A stretch of 64,000 nt of DNA. Origin: Streptomyces decoyicus (GTDB taxonomy: Bacteria > Actinomycetota > Actinomycetes > Streptomycetales > Streptomycetaceae). The notes below the pieces were generated by a model. That model was not told the DNA's origin. It saw only the letters and a list, made by a program, of their open reading frames with translations, and ran no database searches. Shown here in pieces: positions 38,866 through 49,309 of this stretch. The DNA lies in NCBI RefSeq assembly GCF_019880305.1, contig NZ_CP082301.1, positions 1,550,001-1,614,000 of the forward strand, written 5' to 3'. Made by a program: the position numbers and the translations under genes. How positions within the stretch are numbered: the first letter of the stretch is position 1; every line of letters begins with the position of its first letter.

Positions 38866-40227
38866 TCACATGCCGGCGATCAGCTTCTCCACCCGGTCGT
38901 CCACCGAACGGAACGGGTCCTTGCACAGGACCGTGCGCTGCGCCTGGTCATTCAGCTTGAGATGCACCCAGTCGACCGTGAAATCACGGCGCTGCTCCTG
39001 TGCCCGGCGAATGAAGTCGCCGCGCAGCCTGGCGCGAGTGGTCTGCGGCGGCACCGACTTGCCCTCGAAGATCTTCAAGTCGTTACAGATCCGCGCCGCT
39101 TGCCCCTTCCGCTCCAGGAGGTAGTACAGCCCTCGGCGGCGGTGGATGTCGTGATACGCGAGGTCTATCTGCGCCACCCGGGGGTGGGACATGGTGATGT
39201 TGTTCTTTGTGCGGTACCGCTCGATGAGCTGATGTTTCATCACCCAGTCGATCTCGGTCGAGATGCGGTCGAGCTCCTCGTCCCTGATCGCCTCGAGCGT
39301 CCGGCCCCACAGTTCCAGGACCCGCTCGACGGTGCCCGTACGGATTCCGCGGCGGTCGCAGAAATCCACGGCCTTCTCGTAGTACTCCTGCTGGACTTCG
39401 AGCGCCGATGCCTCGCGCCCGCTGGCCAGCCGCACCTTGCGCTGGCCCGTGATGTCGTGACTGACCTCGCGGATGGCCCGGATCGGGTTCTCCAGCGTCA
39501 GATCCCGCATGACCGTGCCCGCCTCGATCATGCGCAGGACGAGGTCGGTGGCCCCGACCTTCAGCATCATGGTCGTCTCGGACATATTGGAGTCACCGAC
39601 GATGACATGCAGCCGGCGGTACCGCTCGGCATCCGCATGCGGTTCGTCGCGGGTATTGATGATCGGCCGGGAACGGGTCGTCGCCGAGGAGACGCCCTCC
39701 CAGATGTGCTCCGCACGCTGGCTGACGCAGTAGACGGCGCCCCGCGGAGTCTGCAGCACCTTGCCCGCGCCGCACAGCAGCTGACGGGTGACGAGGAACG
39801 GAATGAGGATGTCCGCGAGCCGGGAGAACTCACCATGGCGGGCGACGAGATAATTCTCGTGGCACCCGTAGGAGTTTCCCGCCGAATCGGTGTTGTTCTT
39901 GAAGAGATACACGTCGCCCGCGATTCCCTCCTCATGCAGGCGGCGTTCGGCGTCGACGAGCAGGCCTTCGAGAATACGCTCGCCGGCCTTGTCGTGAGTG
40001 ACCAGTTCGGTCACGTTGTCGCACTCGGGAGTTGCATATTCCGGGTGCGAACCCACGTCCAAGTACAGGCGGGCGCCGTTCCGCAGGAAGACATTGCTGC
40101 TGCGGCCCCATGACACGACACGGCGGAAGAGGTACCGCGCCACTTCGTCAGGCGACAGTCGGCGCTGTCCCCTGAACGTGCACGTGACGCCGTACTCGTT
40201 CTCCAGCCCGAAAATGCGGCGGTCCAT
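38866..40227 (-). CDS. pafA: Pup--protein ligase PafA
   Basis: A 453-residue, carboxylate-amine-ligase-fold enzyme that uses ATP to join the C-terminal Glu of Pup to lysines on target proteins. The N-terminal [50 protein letters not shown] and [27 protein letters not shown] (in part) form the nucleotide- and Pup-binding site. It lacks the Dop-specific loop. It is related to Dop at 45506-47017. It is the first gene of the pafA-FKBP-pafBC region. Confidence 0.97.
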   Translation of the reverse strand: MDRRIFGLENEYGVTCTFRGQRRLSPDEVARYLFRRVVSWGRSSNVFLRNGARLYLDVGSHPEYATPECDNVTELVTHDKAGERILEGLLVDAERRLHEEGIAGDVYLFKNNTDSAGNSYGCHENYLVARHGEFSRLADILIPFLVTRQLLCGAGKVLQTPRGAVYCVSQRAEHIWEGVSSATTRSRPIINTRDEPHADAERYRRLHVIVGDSNMSETTMMLKVGATDLVLRMIEAGTVMRDLTLENPIRAIREVSHDITGQRKVRLASGREASALEVQQEYYEKAVDFCDRRGIRTGTVERVLELWGRTLEAIRDEELDRISTEIDWVMKHQLIERYRTKNNITMSHPRVAQIDLAYHDIHRRRGLYYLLERKGQAARICNDLKIFEGKSVPPQTTRARLRGDFIRRAQEQRRDFTVDWVHLKLNDQAQRTVLCKDPFRSVDDRVEKLIAGM

Positions 40228-40236
40228 GACTGAACA

Positions 40237-41496
40237 TTACGCCTGACGGCCTGCTCTGAAACCGGGTTCGACAGCCCCGTTTCGATCATTTTCCGCCGGG
40301 ACCGCATCTGCCGTACGCGGCACGGGATCCCCGAGGAATCGCTTCGTCGACAAAAGGACGAGCAGCGCGGCGAGCCCACCGGCTCCGGCCACCGCGAAAC
40401 CCGCCACCGCGCCGCCGCTCCCCACGGCCGGACCCACCACCGAAGCGCCCACCGCCGACCCGACACCGAACGTCGTCACCAGCCAGGAAAACGCCTCCGT
40501 CACGGTGCCCTGGGGCGCATGCCGGTCCACCACCACGAACGCACAGGCCAGCGCCGGCGCCAGGAACACCCCCGCGACACCCGTCAACGCCGTCATCCCC
40601 ACGACACCCGGCACCAGCACCAGCGGCAGATAGCCCAGTGCCAGCAGGGCGGTCAGCAGCCGCAGCCGGCCCTCCGGCCGCCCCGGCCACTCGCGCGCGC
40701 CGTAGACGAGGCCGCCGGCCAGCGCGCCGACACCCAGCGAGGACAGCAGCAGGCTGGAGACCATCCCCCCGCCGTGCTCGTCGGCGTAAGCGACCGCCGC
40801 GACCGCGATCGACCCCAGCGCCAGCCCCACGAAGAAGAACGCGCCGATCAGCACCAGCATCCCGGCCGAGCGCAACGCACCCAGCCAGTGCGCCTCCCGC
40901 GGACCGCTGCGCCACTGCCGGGACGGCTCGGAGACGACCACGGAGAGTGCGCCGAGCACCCCGAGCAGGTTGATCACCAGCAGCGCCACCCCCTCCGACC
41001 AGGCCGCCACGCACAGCGTCACCAGCAAGGGCCCCACCGCGAACATGACTTCCTGCGCCACCGCGTCCAGCGCATAGGCGGCATGCACCCGGTCCGCGCG
41101 CTTGAGGACCCCGGGCCACAGCGCCCGCAGGCCGCCCTCCAGTGGCGGGGTGAAGAAGCCGGCGATCACCATGGCGACGTAGGCGAGCCACAGCACATCC
41201 AGGCCGACGACCGCCAGCAGCGTCATACCGAGCGCGGAGAGCACCGAGGCGGGCAGCATCACCCGCGGCTGGCCGAAGAGGTCCACCGCCCGCCCCAGCA
41301 GTGGCTGGCCGACGGCATTGCAGACGCCGTAGACCGCGGAGAGCGCGCCGGCCAGGGCGTAGCTGCCGCCCTCGGCGCGGATGAAGAGAACCACCGCCAG
41401 CGCGGCGGTGGCGTTCGGCAGCCTGCCGACCAGCGTCCCCACCAGGAGCCTGGCCGCGTGCCGGGTTCTGAGCAGCTCCGCATATCCCGCGGCCAT
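40237..41496 (-). CDS. MFS transporter
   Basis: A 419-residue, 12-helix major-facilitator protein, probably a drug or metabolite exporter. The conserved loop between helices 2 and 3 is GQPLLGRAVDLFGQPR. No substrate can be named. It is divergent from a LacI regulator, with a palindromic operator between them, so it is probably repressed by that protein. It ends 9 bp before pafA. The pair sits between pafA and prcA. Confidence 0.88.
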   Translation of the reverse strand: MAAGYAELLRTRHAARLLVGTLVGRLPNATAALAVVLFIRAEGGSYALAGALSAVYGVCNAVGQPLLGRAVDLFGQPRVMLPASVLSALGMTLLAVVGLDVLWLAYVAMVIAGFFTPPLEGGLRALWPGVLKRADRVHAAYALDAVAQEVMFAVGPLLVTLCVAAWSEGVALLVINLLGVLGALSVVVSEPSRQWRSGPREAHWLGALRSAGMLVLIGAFFFVGLALGSIAVAAVAYADEHGGGMVSSLLLSSLGVGALAGGLVYGAREWPGRPEGRLRLLTALLALGYLPLVLVPGVVGMTALTGVAGVFLAPALACAFVVVDRHAPQGTVTEAFSWLVTTFGVGSAVGASVVGPAVGSGGAVAGFAVAGAGGLAALLVLLSTKRFLGDPVPRTADAVPAENDRNGAVEPGFRAGRQA

Positions 41497-41530
41497 CCCT
41501 GCCCCTTTCCCGCCCGGAGCGGACGGACGT

Positions 41531-41561
41531 GATACGTATAACCTTCGCCGTTATACGTATC
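41531..41561. promoter_or_regulatory. LacI operator, double palindrome
   Basis: gatacgtataac (41531-41542), 7 bp, gttatacgtatc (41550-41561): a perfect 12-bp inverted repeat. Each arm holds its own ATACGTAT palindrome, so two operators lie 21 bp apart, on one face of the helix. It lies in the MFS-lacI divergent spacer, 35 bp from the MFS start. Confidence 0.85.
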
Positions 41562-41616
41562 ATGACCCCCACCCCAGGTCCACCCCGCAACGGCGACGCG
41601 AGGAGCGATACCCCAG

Positions 41617-42693
41617 GTGACCAGCAACGAGACCACCCCCCTCGGCAGGCGCCCGGCCGGCGGCCGCACCACCAGCCGGGACGTGGCCCGCGCCGCGGGA
41701 GTCTCCCAGGCCGCCGTCTCGCTCGTCCTGGGCGACAAATGGCGCGGCCGGGTCTCGCCCGCCAAGGCCGAGGCGGTCCGCATCGCCGCCCGCCAGTTGG
41801 ACTACCGCCCCAACCTCGCCGCCCGCAGTCTGCGGATGGGCCGCACCCGCACCGCCCTGCTGGTCGTCCCCGCCCTGACCACCGAATTCTTCGCCCGCGT
41901 CTACACCGGCGCGGCCCGGATCGCCGCCGCCCACGACTTCGGAGTCGTCCTCTACCCCTCCCCCGAAGGCATCGGCCCCGCCCGCGACCCCTTCGGCTCC
42001 GCCTCGGCCACCCTGGACGGCGTCATCGCCTCCTCCATGGCCGCCGAGGCCCTCACCGCACTCCGGGACGCGGACCTGCCGCTGGTCATGCTGGACAGCG
42101 ACCCCGACGACGACCGGGCCACCGCCACCGTCAACCTGGACATCGCCGACGGCGCGCGCCAGTTGACCACCCATCTGACAGCGCTCGGCCACCGCCGCAT
42201 CACCCACCTCGCGGCCGATGTGCACTCCTGGACCTTCGATCTGCGCGCCCGCGCCGTCACCGCAGCATGCGACGGCGTCCCCGGCATGCTGCTGCGCCGC
42301 CAACCGGCCGCCCTCGGTGTCGACGCCGGGCTGCACGCCGCACACGCCGCCCTGACCGCCCCCGGCCCCCGCCCCACGGCGCTGCTCTGCGACGACGACA
42401 TCATCGCCGCGGGCGCCTGCAAGGCCGTACGCCGGCTGGGCCTGCGGGTCCCCGAGGACGTCTCCGTCACCGGCTTCGACGACCTGGCCCTGGCCGTCGC
42501 CGTCGAGCCGGAGCTGACGACCGTACGACTGCCCGCCGAGGAATTCGGCGAGGCCGGCATGCGGGCCCTGATGAGCGTGCTCGACGGCCGCCCCGCCGAG
42601 GCCCCCGCCCTGCCGGTCGAACTGATCAGCCGCGGCTCCACCGCCCCGCCCCCGGACGCCCCCGAAAACGCCGCGCGCCCCGGCGGGCAGTGA
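41617..42693 (+). CDS. LacI-family transcriptional regulator
   Basis: A 358-residue repressor. The N-terminal HTH is TTSRDVARAAGVSQAAVSLV and the hinge helix NLAARSLRMG; the periplasmic-binding-like core has the usual DGVIASSM, LVMLDSD, LLCDDDIIAAGACKA and SVTGFDDLALA segments. The GTG start (41617) follows AGGAG. It probably represses the divergent MFS gene and itself. The effector may be a sugar or a nucleoside; unknown. Confidence 0.9.
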   Translation: MTSNETTPLGRRPAGGRTTSRDVARAAGVSQAAVSLVLGDKWRGRVSPAKAEAVRIAARQLDYRPNLAARSLRMGRTRTALLVVPALTTEFFARVYTGAARIAAAHDFGVVLYPSPEGIGPARDPFGSASATLDGVIASSMAAEALTALRDADLPLVMLDSDPDDDRATATVNLDIADGARQLTTHLTALGHRRITHLAADVHSWTFDLRARAVTAACDGVPGMLLRRQPAALGVDAGLHAAHAALTAPGPRPTALLCDDDIIAAGACKAVRRLGLRVPEDVSVTGFDDLALAVAVEPELTTVRLPAEEFGEAGMRALMSVLDGRPAEAPALPVELISRGSTAPPPDAPENAARPGGQ

Positions 42694-42737
42694 CCCACCG
42701 GGGCGCGCGACAGGGGCACCCGCCCCACAGCGTTACG

Positions 42738-43604
42738 TCAGAGCAGAGGCTCCCCTTCGGGGCCGTCCTCGCCCGAAGCGCCCTTGCCCTTGGTTCCCTT
42801 GCCCTTGGAGCCCTTGTCCCCGGCGCCCTCGGCGGCGGCCCCGGACTCCCCGGCACCGGCATCCGCATCGGCGTCCGCCGCCGCGTCCCCGGCATCCGCC
42901 CCGCCGCTCTCGTCCAGCAGCCGGGAGAGCTGCCGCCCCAGGATCCGCTTGAACTTGCGCTGCTGCGGGCGCGTACGGTCCAGCGTCGCGACCTCCAGCT
43001 GCTCGGCGGTCAGCGTGCGCTCACCGCCGTTGTTGTCCCGGGAGAGCGAATCCAACGCCAGCTTGAGCGCCTCGGCCAGCGTCATACCGTCGCGGTGACG
43101 CTGGTCGAGGTAGCTGCTGATCTGGTCGGCGTTGCCACCGACCGCCACCGAGCCGTGCTCGTCGACGATCGAGCCGTCATGCGGCAGCCGGTAGATCTGG
43201 TCGTCCTCGGGAGCGGCACCGACCTCGGCGACGATCAGCTCGACCTCGTACGGCTTCTCGGCGGCGCTGGAGAAAATCGTGCCGAGCGTCTGGGCATAGA
43301 CATTCGCCAGGCCCCGCGCGGTCACGTCCTCACGGTCGTAGGTGTAGCCCCGCAGATCGGCGTAGCGCACACCGCCGATCCGCAGATTCTCGAACTCGTT
43401 GTACTTGCCGACCGCCGCAAAGGCGATCCGGTCATAAATCTCGCTGACCTTGTGCAGGGCGCGGGAGGGATTCTCGGCGACGAATACCACGCCGTCGGTG
43501 TATTGCAGCACCACGACACTACGGCCGCGGGCGATGCCCTTGCGGGCGTACTCGGCGCGATCGGCCATGGCCTGCTGGGGTGAGACATAGAACGGCGTCG
43601 ACAC
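42738..43604 (-). CDS. prcA: Proteasome alpha subunit
   Basis: A 288-residue subunit of the two outer rings of the 20S proteasome, which gate entry. [24 protein letters not shown] (in part) and [17 protein letters not shown] are standard. There is no catalytic Thr, as expected for alpha. After about residue 230 a tail of about 58 residues is low-complexity Ala/Asp/Gly then Gly/Lys/Glu, longer than in mycobacteria. The start is GTG 43602-43604. It follows prcB by 90 bp, with a hairpin between. Confidence 0.96.
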   Translation of the reverse strand: MSTPFYVSPQQAMADRAEYARKGIARGRSVVVLQYTDGVVFVAENPSRALHKVSEIYDRIAFAAVGKYNEFENLRIGGVRYADLRGYTYDREDVTARGLANVYAQTLGTIFSSAAEKPYEVELIVAEVGAAPEDDQIYRLPHDGSIVDEHGSVAVGGNADQISSYLDQRHRDGMTLAEALKLALDSLSRDNNGGERTLTAEQLEVATLDRTRPQQRKFKRILGRQLSRLLDESGGADAGDAAADADADAGAGESGAAAEGAGDKGSKGKGTKGKGASGEDGPEGEPLL

Positions 43605-43649
43605 CGGCTATCCGTCCCTTCCTGTCAAAAGGTCTCGCAGTGGCTGGGG

Positions 43650-43674
43650 GCTCCCCCGGCGGGGCCGGGGGAGC
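43650..43674 (-). promoter_or_regulatory. Hairpin between prcB and prcA
   Basis: gctcccccgg (43650-43659) pairs with ccgggggagc (43665-43674) with a 5-nt loop. There is no T run, and it lies about 45 bp upstream of the prcA start, so it could tune the ratio of prcB and prcA message. Confidence 0.55.
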
Positions 43675-43694
43675 ATTACGGAACATCCGTCCCG

Positions 43695-44540
43695 TCAGAG
43701 CAGCGCGGCGCGCGGGCCGTCGGGCTGTTCGAGGCGGCGCTCGTGCACGGCACGGGCGATCTCCGAGACCTCGTCGTCGGTGAGCTTCTTGAAGCCGTCT
43801 TCGGTGATCACCGTGACGATGGGGTAGATCTTCCGCGCCATATCGGGCCCGCCGGTCGCCGAGTCGTCGTCGGCGGCGTCATAGAGCGCCTGGACGACGG
43901 CGGTGGCGGCCTGATTCTCCGTGAAATCTTCCCGGAAGAGCTTCTTCAGCGCGCTGCGCGCAAAGACCGAGCCGGAACCCGTCGCCGCGAAACCGTGCTC
44001 CTCCGACCGCCCGCCGGTCACGTCGTACGAGAAGATACGGCCCTTGTCGCGGTCGAGGTCATAGCCGGCGAACAACGGCACCACGGCCAGGCCCTGCATG
44101 GCCATTCCCAGATTGCTGCGAATCATCGTCGACAGACGATTCGCCTTGCCCTCCAAGGAGAGTTGGGCACCCTCGACCTTTTCGAAGTGCTCCAGCTCCA
44201 GCTGGAAGAGCTTGACCATCTCCACCGCGAGGCCTGCCGTGCCCGCGATGCCGACCGCCGAATACTCGTCGGCCGGGAAAACCTTCTCGATATCACGCTG
44301 CGCGATGACATTGCCCATTGTCGCCCGCCGGTCACCGGCGAGCACCACGCCCTGCGGGAACGCCGCGGCAACGATCGTCGTGCCGTGCGGCGCCTCGATG
44401 GCGCCCTGCACCGGCGGCAACGGGCGGTTGCTGGGCAGCAGACCGGGCGAGTGCTCGCCGAGGAAATCCATGAACGACGAGGATCCAGGCGTCAGGAAGG
44501 CAGCCGGTAGACGCCCGGTGCTTCGAGTATTGGCTTCCAC
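43695..44540 (-). CDS. prcB: Proteasome beta subunit
   Basis: A 281-residue precursor of the catalytic inner rings. The first 53 residues are a propeptide removed by self-cleavage at [13 protein letters not shown], exposing catalytic Thr54 (Thr1). RRATMGN with the catalytic Lys environment and [15 protein letters not shown] follow. The start is GTG 44538-44540 after GGAAGGAAAC; it lies inside the end of the broken endonuclease VII gene, overlapping it by 49 bp in another frame. Confidence 0.97.
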   Translation of the reverse strand: MEANTRSTGRLPAAFLTPGSSSFMDFLGEHSPGLLPSNRPLPPVQGAIEAPHGTTIVAAAFPQGVVLAGDRRATMGNVIAQRDIEKVFPADEYSAVGIAGTAGLAVEMVKLFQLELEHFEKVEGAQLSLEGKANRLSTMIRSNLGMAMQGLAVVPLFAGYDLDRDKGRIFSYDVTGGRSEEHGFAATGSGSVFARSALKKLFREDFTENQAATAVVQALYDAADDDSATGGPDMARKIYPIVTVITEDGFKKLTDDEVSEIARAVHERRLEQPDGPRAALL

Positions 44541-45083
44541 ACGTTTCCTTCCAGATATGCGATGGCCCTGCGCATGGCGTCGGGTCATCCCTCAACTTGC
44601 CGAGTGCCGAATTGCAGTTGAAGCACAGTACGCCTCGGACCTTACCCGTATCGTGGTCGTGATCCACATGCCTCGGGCCCGGCTCAAGACAGATCGCCAG
44701 ATACCGAACTGTGCCTTGATCATCGCGTCCCGCTCGGCCACGGTGAGGCCGTAGTGGCGCTTGAGGTGACTCTCCCGGTTCCGTTCCGCCCTGCACGGCC
44801 GGCAATAACTCGCCCAACCGTCCGACGACGACTTGTTGCGCTCCCACTGGTCATGCGTTTTCACTTCACGACACTGCGGACACCGCTTGGACCCCCGAGG
44901 CACGGGGACGTTCTCGCGGGCCGTCCGCCCCTTGGCCGCCTGACGCTGCCGGCAGTACTCCGCGGAGCACTCCCGGCAGTACGCCTGAAGGCCGTCTCGC
45001 GTCGACTTGTTACTGGAGAAGGCGGCTGTCGGCAGTGCCCGCTCGCACCGCGAACAGCATTTCGGTCCCCCCGAGCCAGCCAT
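44492..45083 (-). pseudogene. Frameshifted endonuclease VII-like gene between pup and prcB
   Basis: The frame starting at ATG 45081-45083 has two CxxC zinc-finger repeats (CCSRCERALP...YCREC and KRCPQCREV...YCRPC) and the endonuclease VII-like [18 protein letters not shown]. At about 44699 one base is missing: the next frame continues [18 protein letters not shown] and [14 protein letters not shown], the HNH/His-Asp core. At about 44581 another base is missing: a third frame gives [15 protein letters not shown] and stops at 44492. Restoring one base at each place gives a single intact protein of about 197 residues. In S. coelicolor an intact small gene occupies this place, as I recall. Confidence 0.8.
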
Positions 45084-45097
45084 GTCCGCTTCGGGGC

Positions 45098-45316
45098 CTA
45101 TTGTCCACCTTTCTGAACAAATGACCGCACGAAGTCCTCTGCGTTCTCCTCGAGAACATCGTCGATCTCGTCCAGCACCGAGTCCACGTCGTCCGACAAC
45201 TTTTCCTGGCGTTCCTTGAGGTCTTCCGAGGCCTCCGCGTCCTGCGTCTGCTCCTCGACCTCTTCGGTGGAACGCGTGGCCTTTGCCTGTCCGCCGCCGC
45301 TGTCCTTGGTCGCCAT
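45098..45316 (-). CDS. pup: Prokaryotic ubiquitin-like protein Pup
   Basis: A 72-residue, intrinsically disordered tag. It is rich in Glu/Asp/Lys, and its C-terminal half forms the helix-forming degron that Arc and PafA recognise (DDVDSVLDEIDDVLEENAEDF in part). It ends FVQKGGQ, so the terminal Gln must be deamidated by Dop to Glu before ligation. The start is ATG 45314-45316. It lies 189 bp after dop and so may have its own promoter. Confidence 0.97.
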   Translation of the reverse strand: MATKDSGGGQAKATRSTEEVEEQTQDAEASEDLKERQEKLSDDVDSVLDEIDDVLEENAEDFVRSFVQKGGQ

Positions 45317-45505
45317 GTCCCTCACCCCGCTCGGTTCGCCCCGCTCGATGTGACCTTCAAGATCCGACCCTACAAGCAGGGTCCGACATCGGCCCTGCAC
45401 TTGCTGCAACGCCCGGGAGTCACCTCGATGATTCCCGCCCCACGACGATTTCAGCCGTGAATCGGCTGTGCATCCCGGCAAATTCTGTCGTGCACCTGCC
45501 GAAAC

Positions 45506-47017
45506 TCAGCGGCCGGACAGCGTCCTCACCAGCTCCTCTGCGGTCCGACAGCGGTCAAGGAGCTCCTTGACGTGCTTACGGGTCCCCCGCAGCGGCTCCA
45601 GTGTGGGAACCCGTTGCAGGGAGTCACGACCGGGCAGGTCGAAGATGACCGAATCCCAGGAAGCGGCCGCGACATCGTCCGCGTACTGCTCCAGGCAGCG
45701 GCCGCGGAAATAGGCCCTGGTGTCCTCTGGAGGCTTCTGCTCGGCCCGCTCGACCTGTGGCTCGTCCAGAAGGCGCTGCATCTTGCCGCGTGCCGCCAGA
45801 CGGTTGTACAGGCCCTTGTCGGGCCGTACGTCGGCGTACTGGAGGTCGATGAGGTGCAGCCGCGCCGCGTCCCAGTCCAGGCCGTCGCGGCGCCGGTAGC
45901 CCTCCATCAGCTCGCGCTTGGCGACCCAGTCCAGCTCGCCGGACAGGCTCATCGGATCGTTCTCCAGCCGGCCGAGCACGTCCTCCCACCTGGTCAGGAC
46001 GTCCTTGGTCTGGTCGTCCGCATCCGCTCCGTAACGGTCCTCGACGTATTTGCGGGCCAGCTCGAAGTACTCCATCTGGAGCTGTACGGCGGTGAGCGTG
46101 CGGCCGCTGCGGAGCGTGATCAGGTGTTGCAGAGTGGGGTCGTGCGAGACCTGGTGGAGGGTGCGGACGGGCTGGTCGACGGCCAGGTCGACGGCGATGA
46201 AGCCGTCCTCGATCATGGAGAGCACCAGGGAGGTGGTGCCCAGCTTCAGATACGTCGAGATCTCGGAGAGGTTCGCGTCCCCGATGATCACGTGGAGCCG
46301 GCGGTACTTCTCCGCGTCCGCGTGCGGTTCGTCGCGGGTGTTGATGATGGGCCGTTTGAGGGTCGTCTCCAGGCCGACCTCCACCTCGAAGTAGTCGGCG
46401 CGCTGGCTGAGCTGGAAGCCGTGCTCATGGCCGTCCTGGCCGATACCGACCCGGCCGGCGCCGGTGACCACCTGGCGGGAGACGAAGAACGGCGTCAGGT
46501 GCCGCACGATGTCCGAGAAGGGGGTCTCCCGCTTCATCAGGTAGTTCTCGTGCGTGCCGTACGAGGCGCCCTTGTTGTCGGTGTTGTTCTTGTAGAGGTG
46601 GATGGGCTGGGCGCCGGGGACCTGGGCGGCCCGTTCGGCGGCCTCGGCCATGATCCGCTCGCCGGCCTTGTCCCAGAGCACGGCGTCCCGCGGATTGGTG
46701 ACCTCGGGGGCGCTGTATTCGGGGTGGGCATGGTCGACGTAGAGCCTGGCGCCGTTCGTGAGGATCACGTTCGCCAGGCCGATGTCCTCGTCCGTGAGCT
46801 GGCTGGCGTCCGCATTTTCGCGTGCGAGGTCGAAGCCGCGGGCGTCCCGCAGCGGGTTCTCCTCCTCGAAATCCCAGCGGGCACGGCGTGCCCGGTGCAT
46901 CGCGGCCGCGTAGGCGTTGACGACCTGGGACGAGGTGAGCATGGCATTGGCGTTCGGGTGGCCGGGGACGGAGATCCCGTACTCCGTCTCGATTCCCATT
47001 ACTCGCCGTACGGTCAT
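45506..47017 (-). CDS. dop: Pup deamidase/depupylase Dop
   Basis: A 503-residue paralogue of PafA that turns the C-terminal Gln of Pup to Glu and also removes Pup from substrates. It starts [34 protein letters not shown] carries the nucleophile Asp, and [19 protein letters not shown] and [22 protein letters not shown] (in part) line the site. The Dop loop lies between [14 protein letters not shown] and [11 protein letters not shown]. It lies between arc and pup. Confidence 0.97.
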   Translation of the reverse strand: MTVRRVMGIETEYGISVPGHPNANAMLTSSQVVNAYAAAMHRARRARWDFEEENPLRDARGFDLARENADASQLTDEDIGLANVILTNGARLYVDHAHPEYSAPEVTNPRDAVLWDKAGERIMAEAAERAAQVPGAQPIHLYKNNTDNKGASYGTHENYLMKRETPFSDIVRHLTPFFVSRQVVTGAGRVGIGQDGHEHGFQLSQRADYFEVEVGLETTLKRPIINTRDEPHADAEKYRRLHVIIGDANLSEISTYLKLGTTSLVLSMIEDGFIAVDLAVDQPVRTLHQVSHDPTLQHLITLRSGRTLTAVQLQMEYFELARKYVEDRYGADADDQTKDVLTRWEDVLGRLENDPMSLSGELDWVAKRELMEGYRRRDGLDWDAARLHLIDLQYADVRPDKGLYNRLAARGKMQRLLDEPQVERAEQKPPEDTRAYFRGRCLEQYADDVAAASWDSVIFDLPGRDSLQRVPTLEPLRGTRKHVKELLDRCRTAEELVRTLSGR

Positions 47018-47246
47018 GCGGCCCTCCTTGCCCGGCGGCGCCCCCTGATGGGGTCGGCGCTCAAGTACCGCTGTGCTTCCGGTCCGTGTGCGTGCCCCAC
47101 GCCCGCACAGCGTGACGCAGCGGTACCGACGAGCCTAGAACGCCTTAGCGGCGCTGGGGAGATCATTACAGTCATTGCTCCAGTCCGGTTTTTCCTGGTC
47201 CACCGCGCCCTTATGGGGTGCGGCTCTGGCGCCCCCGGAAAAGCAT

Positions 47247-47284
47247 CCGGCTGCGGACGCCCCGTGCAGGACATCCGCAGCCGG
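47247..47284 (-). terminator. Terminator after arc
   Basis: ccggctgcgga (47247-47257) pairs with tccgcagccgg (47274-47284), 16-nt loop; on the minus strand it is followed by GGATGCTTTTCC. It lies 10 bp past the arc stop, so dop should have its own promoter in the 230 bp that follow. Confidence 0.75.
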
Positions 47285-47293
47285 AGAGCGGTG

Positions 47294-49060
47294 TTACAGG
47301 TATTGGCCGGTATTCGCCACCGTGTCGATGGAGCGACCGGTGTCCGCGCCCTGCTTTCCGGTGACGAGCGTGCGGATGTATACGATCCGCTCGCCCTTCT
47401 TTCCGGAGATCCGGGCCCAGTCGTCCGGGTTGGTGGTGTTGGGCAGGTCCTCGTTCTCCTTGAACTCGTCCACGCATGCCTGGAGGAGGTGGGAGACCCG
47501 AAGCCCCTTCTGATTGTGTTCGAGGAAGGCCTTGATGGCCATCTTCTTTGCGCGTCCTACGATGTTTTCGATCATCGCACCGGAGTTGAAGTCCTTGAAG
47601 TAGAGGACTTCCTTGTCACCATTGGCGTAGGTGACCTCCAGGAAGCGATTTTCCTCGGATTCCGCATACATCTGCTCGACGACGGATTGAATCATTCCGC
47701 TTACTGCGGCCTTCCGCGAGTCGCCGTGTTCGGCGAGGTCGTCGGAGTGCAGCGGGAGCCTTTCGGTGAGGTACTTCGAGAAGATGTCCTTGGCGGCTTC
47801 CGCGTCCGGACGCTCGATCTTGATTTTCACGTCGAGGCGGCCCGGGCGCAGGATCGCCGGGTCGATCATGTCCTCACGGTTCGAGGCACCGATCACGATC
47901 ACGTTTTCGAGGCCCTCGACACCGTCGATCTCGGAGAGCAGCTGCGGGACGATGGTGTTCTCCACGTCCGAGCTGACGCCGGATCCCCGGGTGCGGAAGA
48001 GGGAGTCCATCTCGTCGAAGAAGACGATGACGGGGGTGCCCTCGCTCGCCTTTTCCCTGGCGCGCTGGAAGACCAGCCGGATGTGCCGCTCCGTCTCACC
48101 GACGTACTTGTTGAGCAGCTCGGGGCCCTTGATGTTGAGGAAGAAGCTCTTCCCCGCGGGCTGCCCGGTCACCTCGGCGACCTTCTTGGCGAGAGAGTTG
48201 GCGACCGCCTTGGCGATGAGAGTCTTGCCGCAGCCCGGCGGGCCGTAGAGCAAGACGCCCTTGGGCGGGCGGAGTTCGTGCTCCTTGAAGAGGTCGGGGT
48301 AGAGGTACGGAAGCTCGACCGCATCCCGGATCAGTTCGATCTGGCCGCCCAGACCGCCGATCTTGGTGTAGTCGATGTCCGGGACCTCTTCGAGGACGAG
48401 TTCCTCGACCTCGCTCTTCGGGATGACTTCGTAGACGTAGCCGGAACGGGGTTCGAGCAGCAGGGCGTCGCCGGGGCGGATGGTGATGTCCAGCAGCGGC
48501 TCGGCGAGCCTCACCACCCGTTCCTCGTCGGTGTGCCCGATCACCAGGGCGCGCTCGCCGTCCTCGAGGATCTCCTTGAGGGTGACGATGTCGCCGGCGC
48601 TCTCGTACGCCATGGCCTCGACCACGTTGAGCGCTTCATTGAGCATGACCTCTTGGCCGCGCCTGAGGTCCTCGGTCTCCACGCTGGGACTGACATTCAC
48701 CCGGAGTTTTCTGCCTCCGGTGAAAATGTCGACGGTGTCGTCCTCGTTCGCCTGCAGGAAGACACCGAAGCCGGCCGGCGGCTGCGCGAGCCGGTCGACC
48801 TCCTCTTTGAGCGCGACGATCTGGTCGCGGGCCTCGCGGAGAGTATTGGCGAGACGCTCGTTCTGCGCCGAGACGCCGGCCAGGTTGGTCTGCAGCTCGA
48901 CGATCCGCTCTTCGAGAATCCTCGTGTGACGCGGAGAGTCGGCGAGCTTGCGTCGCAGGACGGCGATCTCCTGCTCGAGATAGGCAACCTGACCGGCGGG
49001 ATCTTCAGACCCTCGCCCCGGCCGGATGCCGCGGTTGATGTCGTCGTCGTGGGCTGCCAC
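47294..49060 (-). CDS. arc: Proteasome-activating AAA ATPase (ARC/Mpa)
   Basis: A 588-residue ring ATPase that binds Pup-tagged proteins and threads them into the proteasome. An N-terminal coiled coil ([16 protein letters not shown]) receives Pup, two OB folds follow, then the AAA module with Walker A GPPGCGKT, Walker [11 protein letters not shown] and the pore loop [11 protein letters not shown]. The C-terminus is GQYL, the docking motif known in Mpa. I chose GTG 49058-49060 with GGTGAGG upstream over an upstream TTG. Confidence 0.97.
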   Translation of the reverse strand: MAAHDDDINRGIRPGRGSEDPAGQVAYLEQEIAVLRRKLADSPRHTRILEERIVELQTNLAGVSAQNERLANTLREARDQIVALKEEVDRLAQPPAGFGVFLQANEDDTVDIFTGGRKLRVNVSPSVETEDLRRGQEVMLNEALNVVEAMAYESAGDIVTLKEILEDGERALVIGHTDEERVVRLAEPLLDITIRPGDALLLEPRSGYVYEVIPKSEVEELVLEEVPDIDYTKIGGLGGQIELIRDAVELPYLYPDLFKEHELRPPKGVLLYGPPGCGKTLIAKAVANSLAKKVAEVTGQPAGKSFFLNIKGPELLNKYVGETERHIRLVFQRAREKASEGTPVIVFFDEMDSLFRTRGSGVSSDVENTIVPQLLSEIDGVEGLENVIVIGASNREDMIDPAILRPGRLDVKIKIERPDAEAAKDIFSKYLTERLPLHSDDLAEHGDSRKAAVSGMIQSVVEQMYAESEENRFLEVTYANGDKEVLYFKDFNSGAMIENIVGRAKKMAIKAFLEHNQKGLRVSHLLQACVDEFKENEDLPNTTNPDDWARISGKKGERIVYIRTLVTGKQGADTGRSIDTVANTGQYL

Positions 49061-49309
49061 GGTCCTCACCTCCTCCAAGGAGCTGGACGCTTCCTGACCC
49101 TACCTGGGCCGGTGCAGGTTGAAACCCCTAGATCGAAAAGACTGTCGGGGCGTGTCCGATCTTCACCCTTGCGCACGTCCTCACGCCAAGGGAATACCCA
49201 CCCAACAACATCGGAAAGCGAGCGGTTGTATCGTCGAGTCGGTCAACACCCGTCAGGGCTGGCGCCACTTAGGCAAAAACGGTTCACGTACGCAGGAACG
49301 GCAGGCGAG

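Noticed and set aside
44492..45083. Programmed frameshifting in the endonuclease VII gene
   Set aside because: Two separate shifts would be needed, and no slippery heptamer followed by a pseudoknot is seen at either site. Loss of function or sequencing error is simpler.
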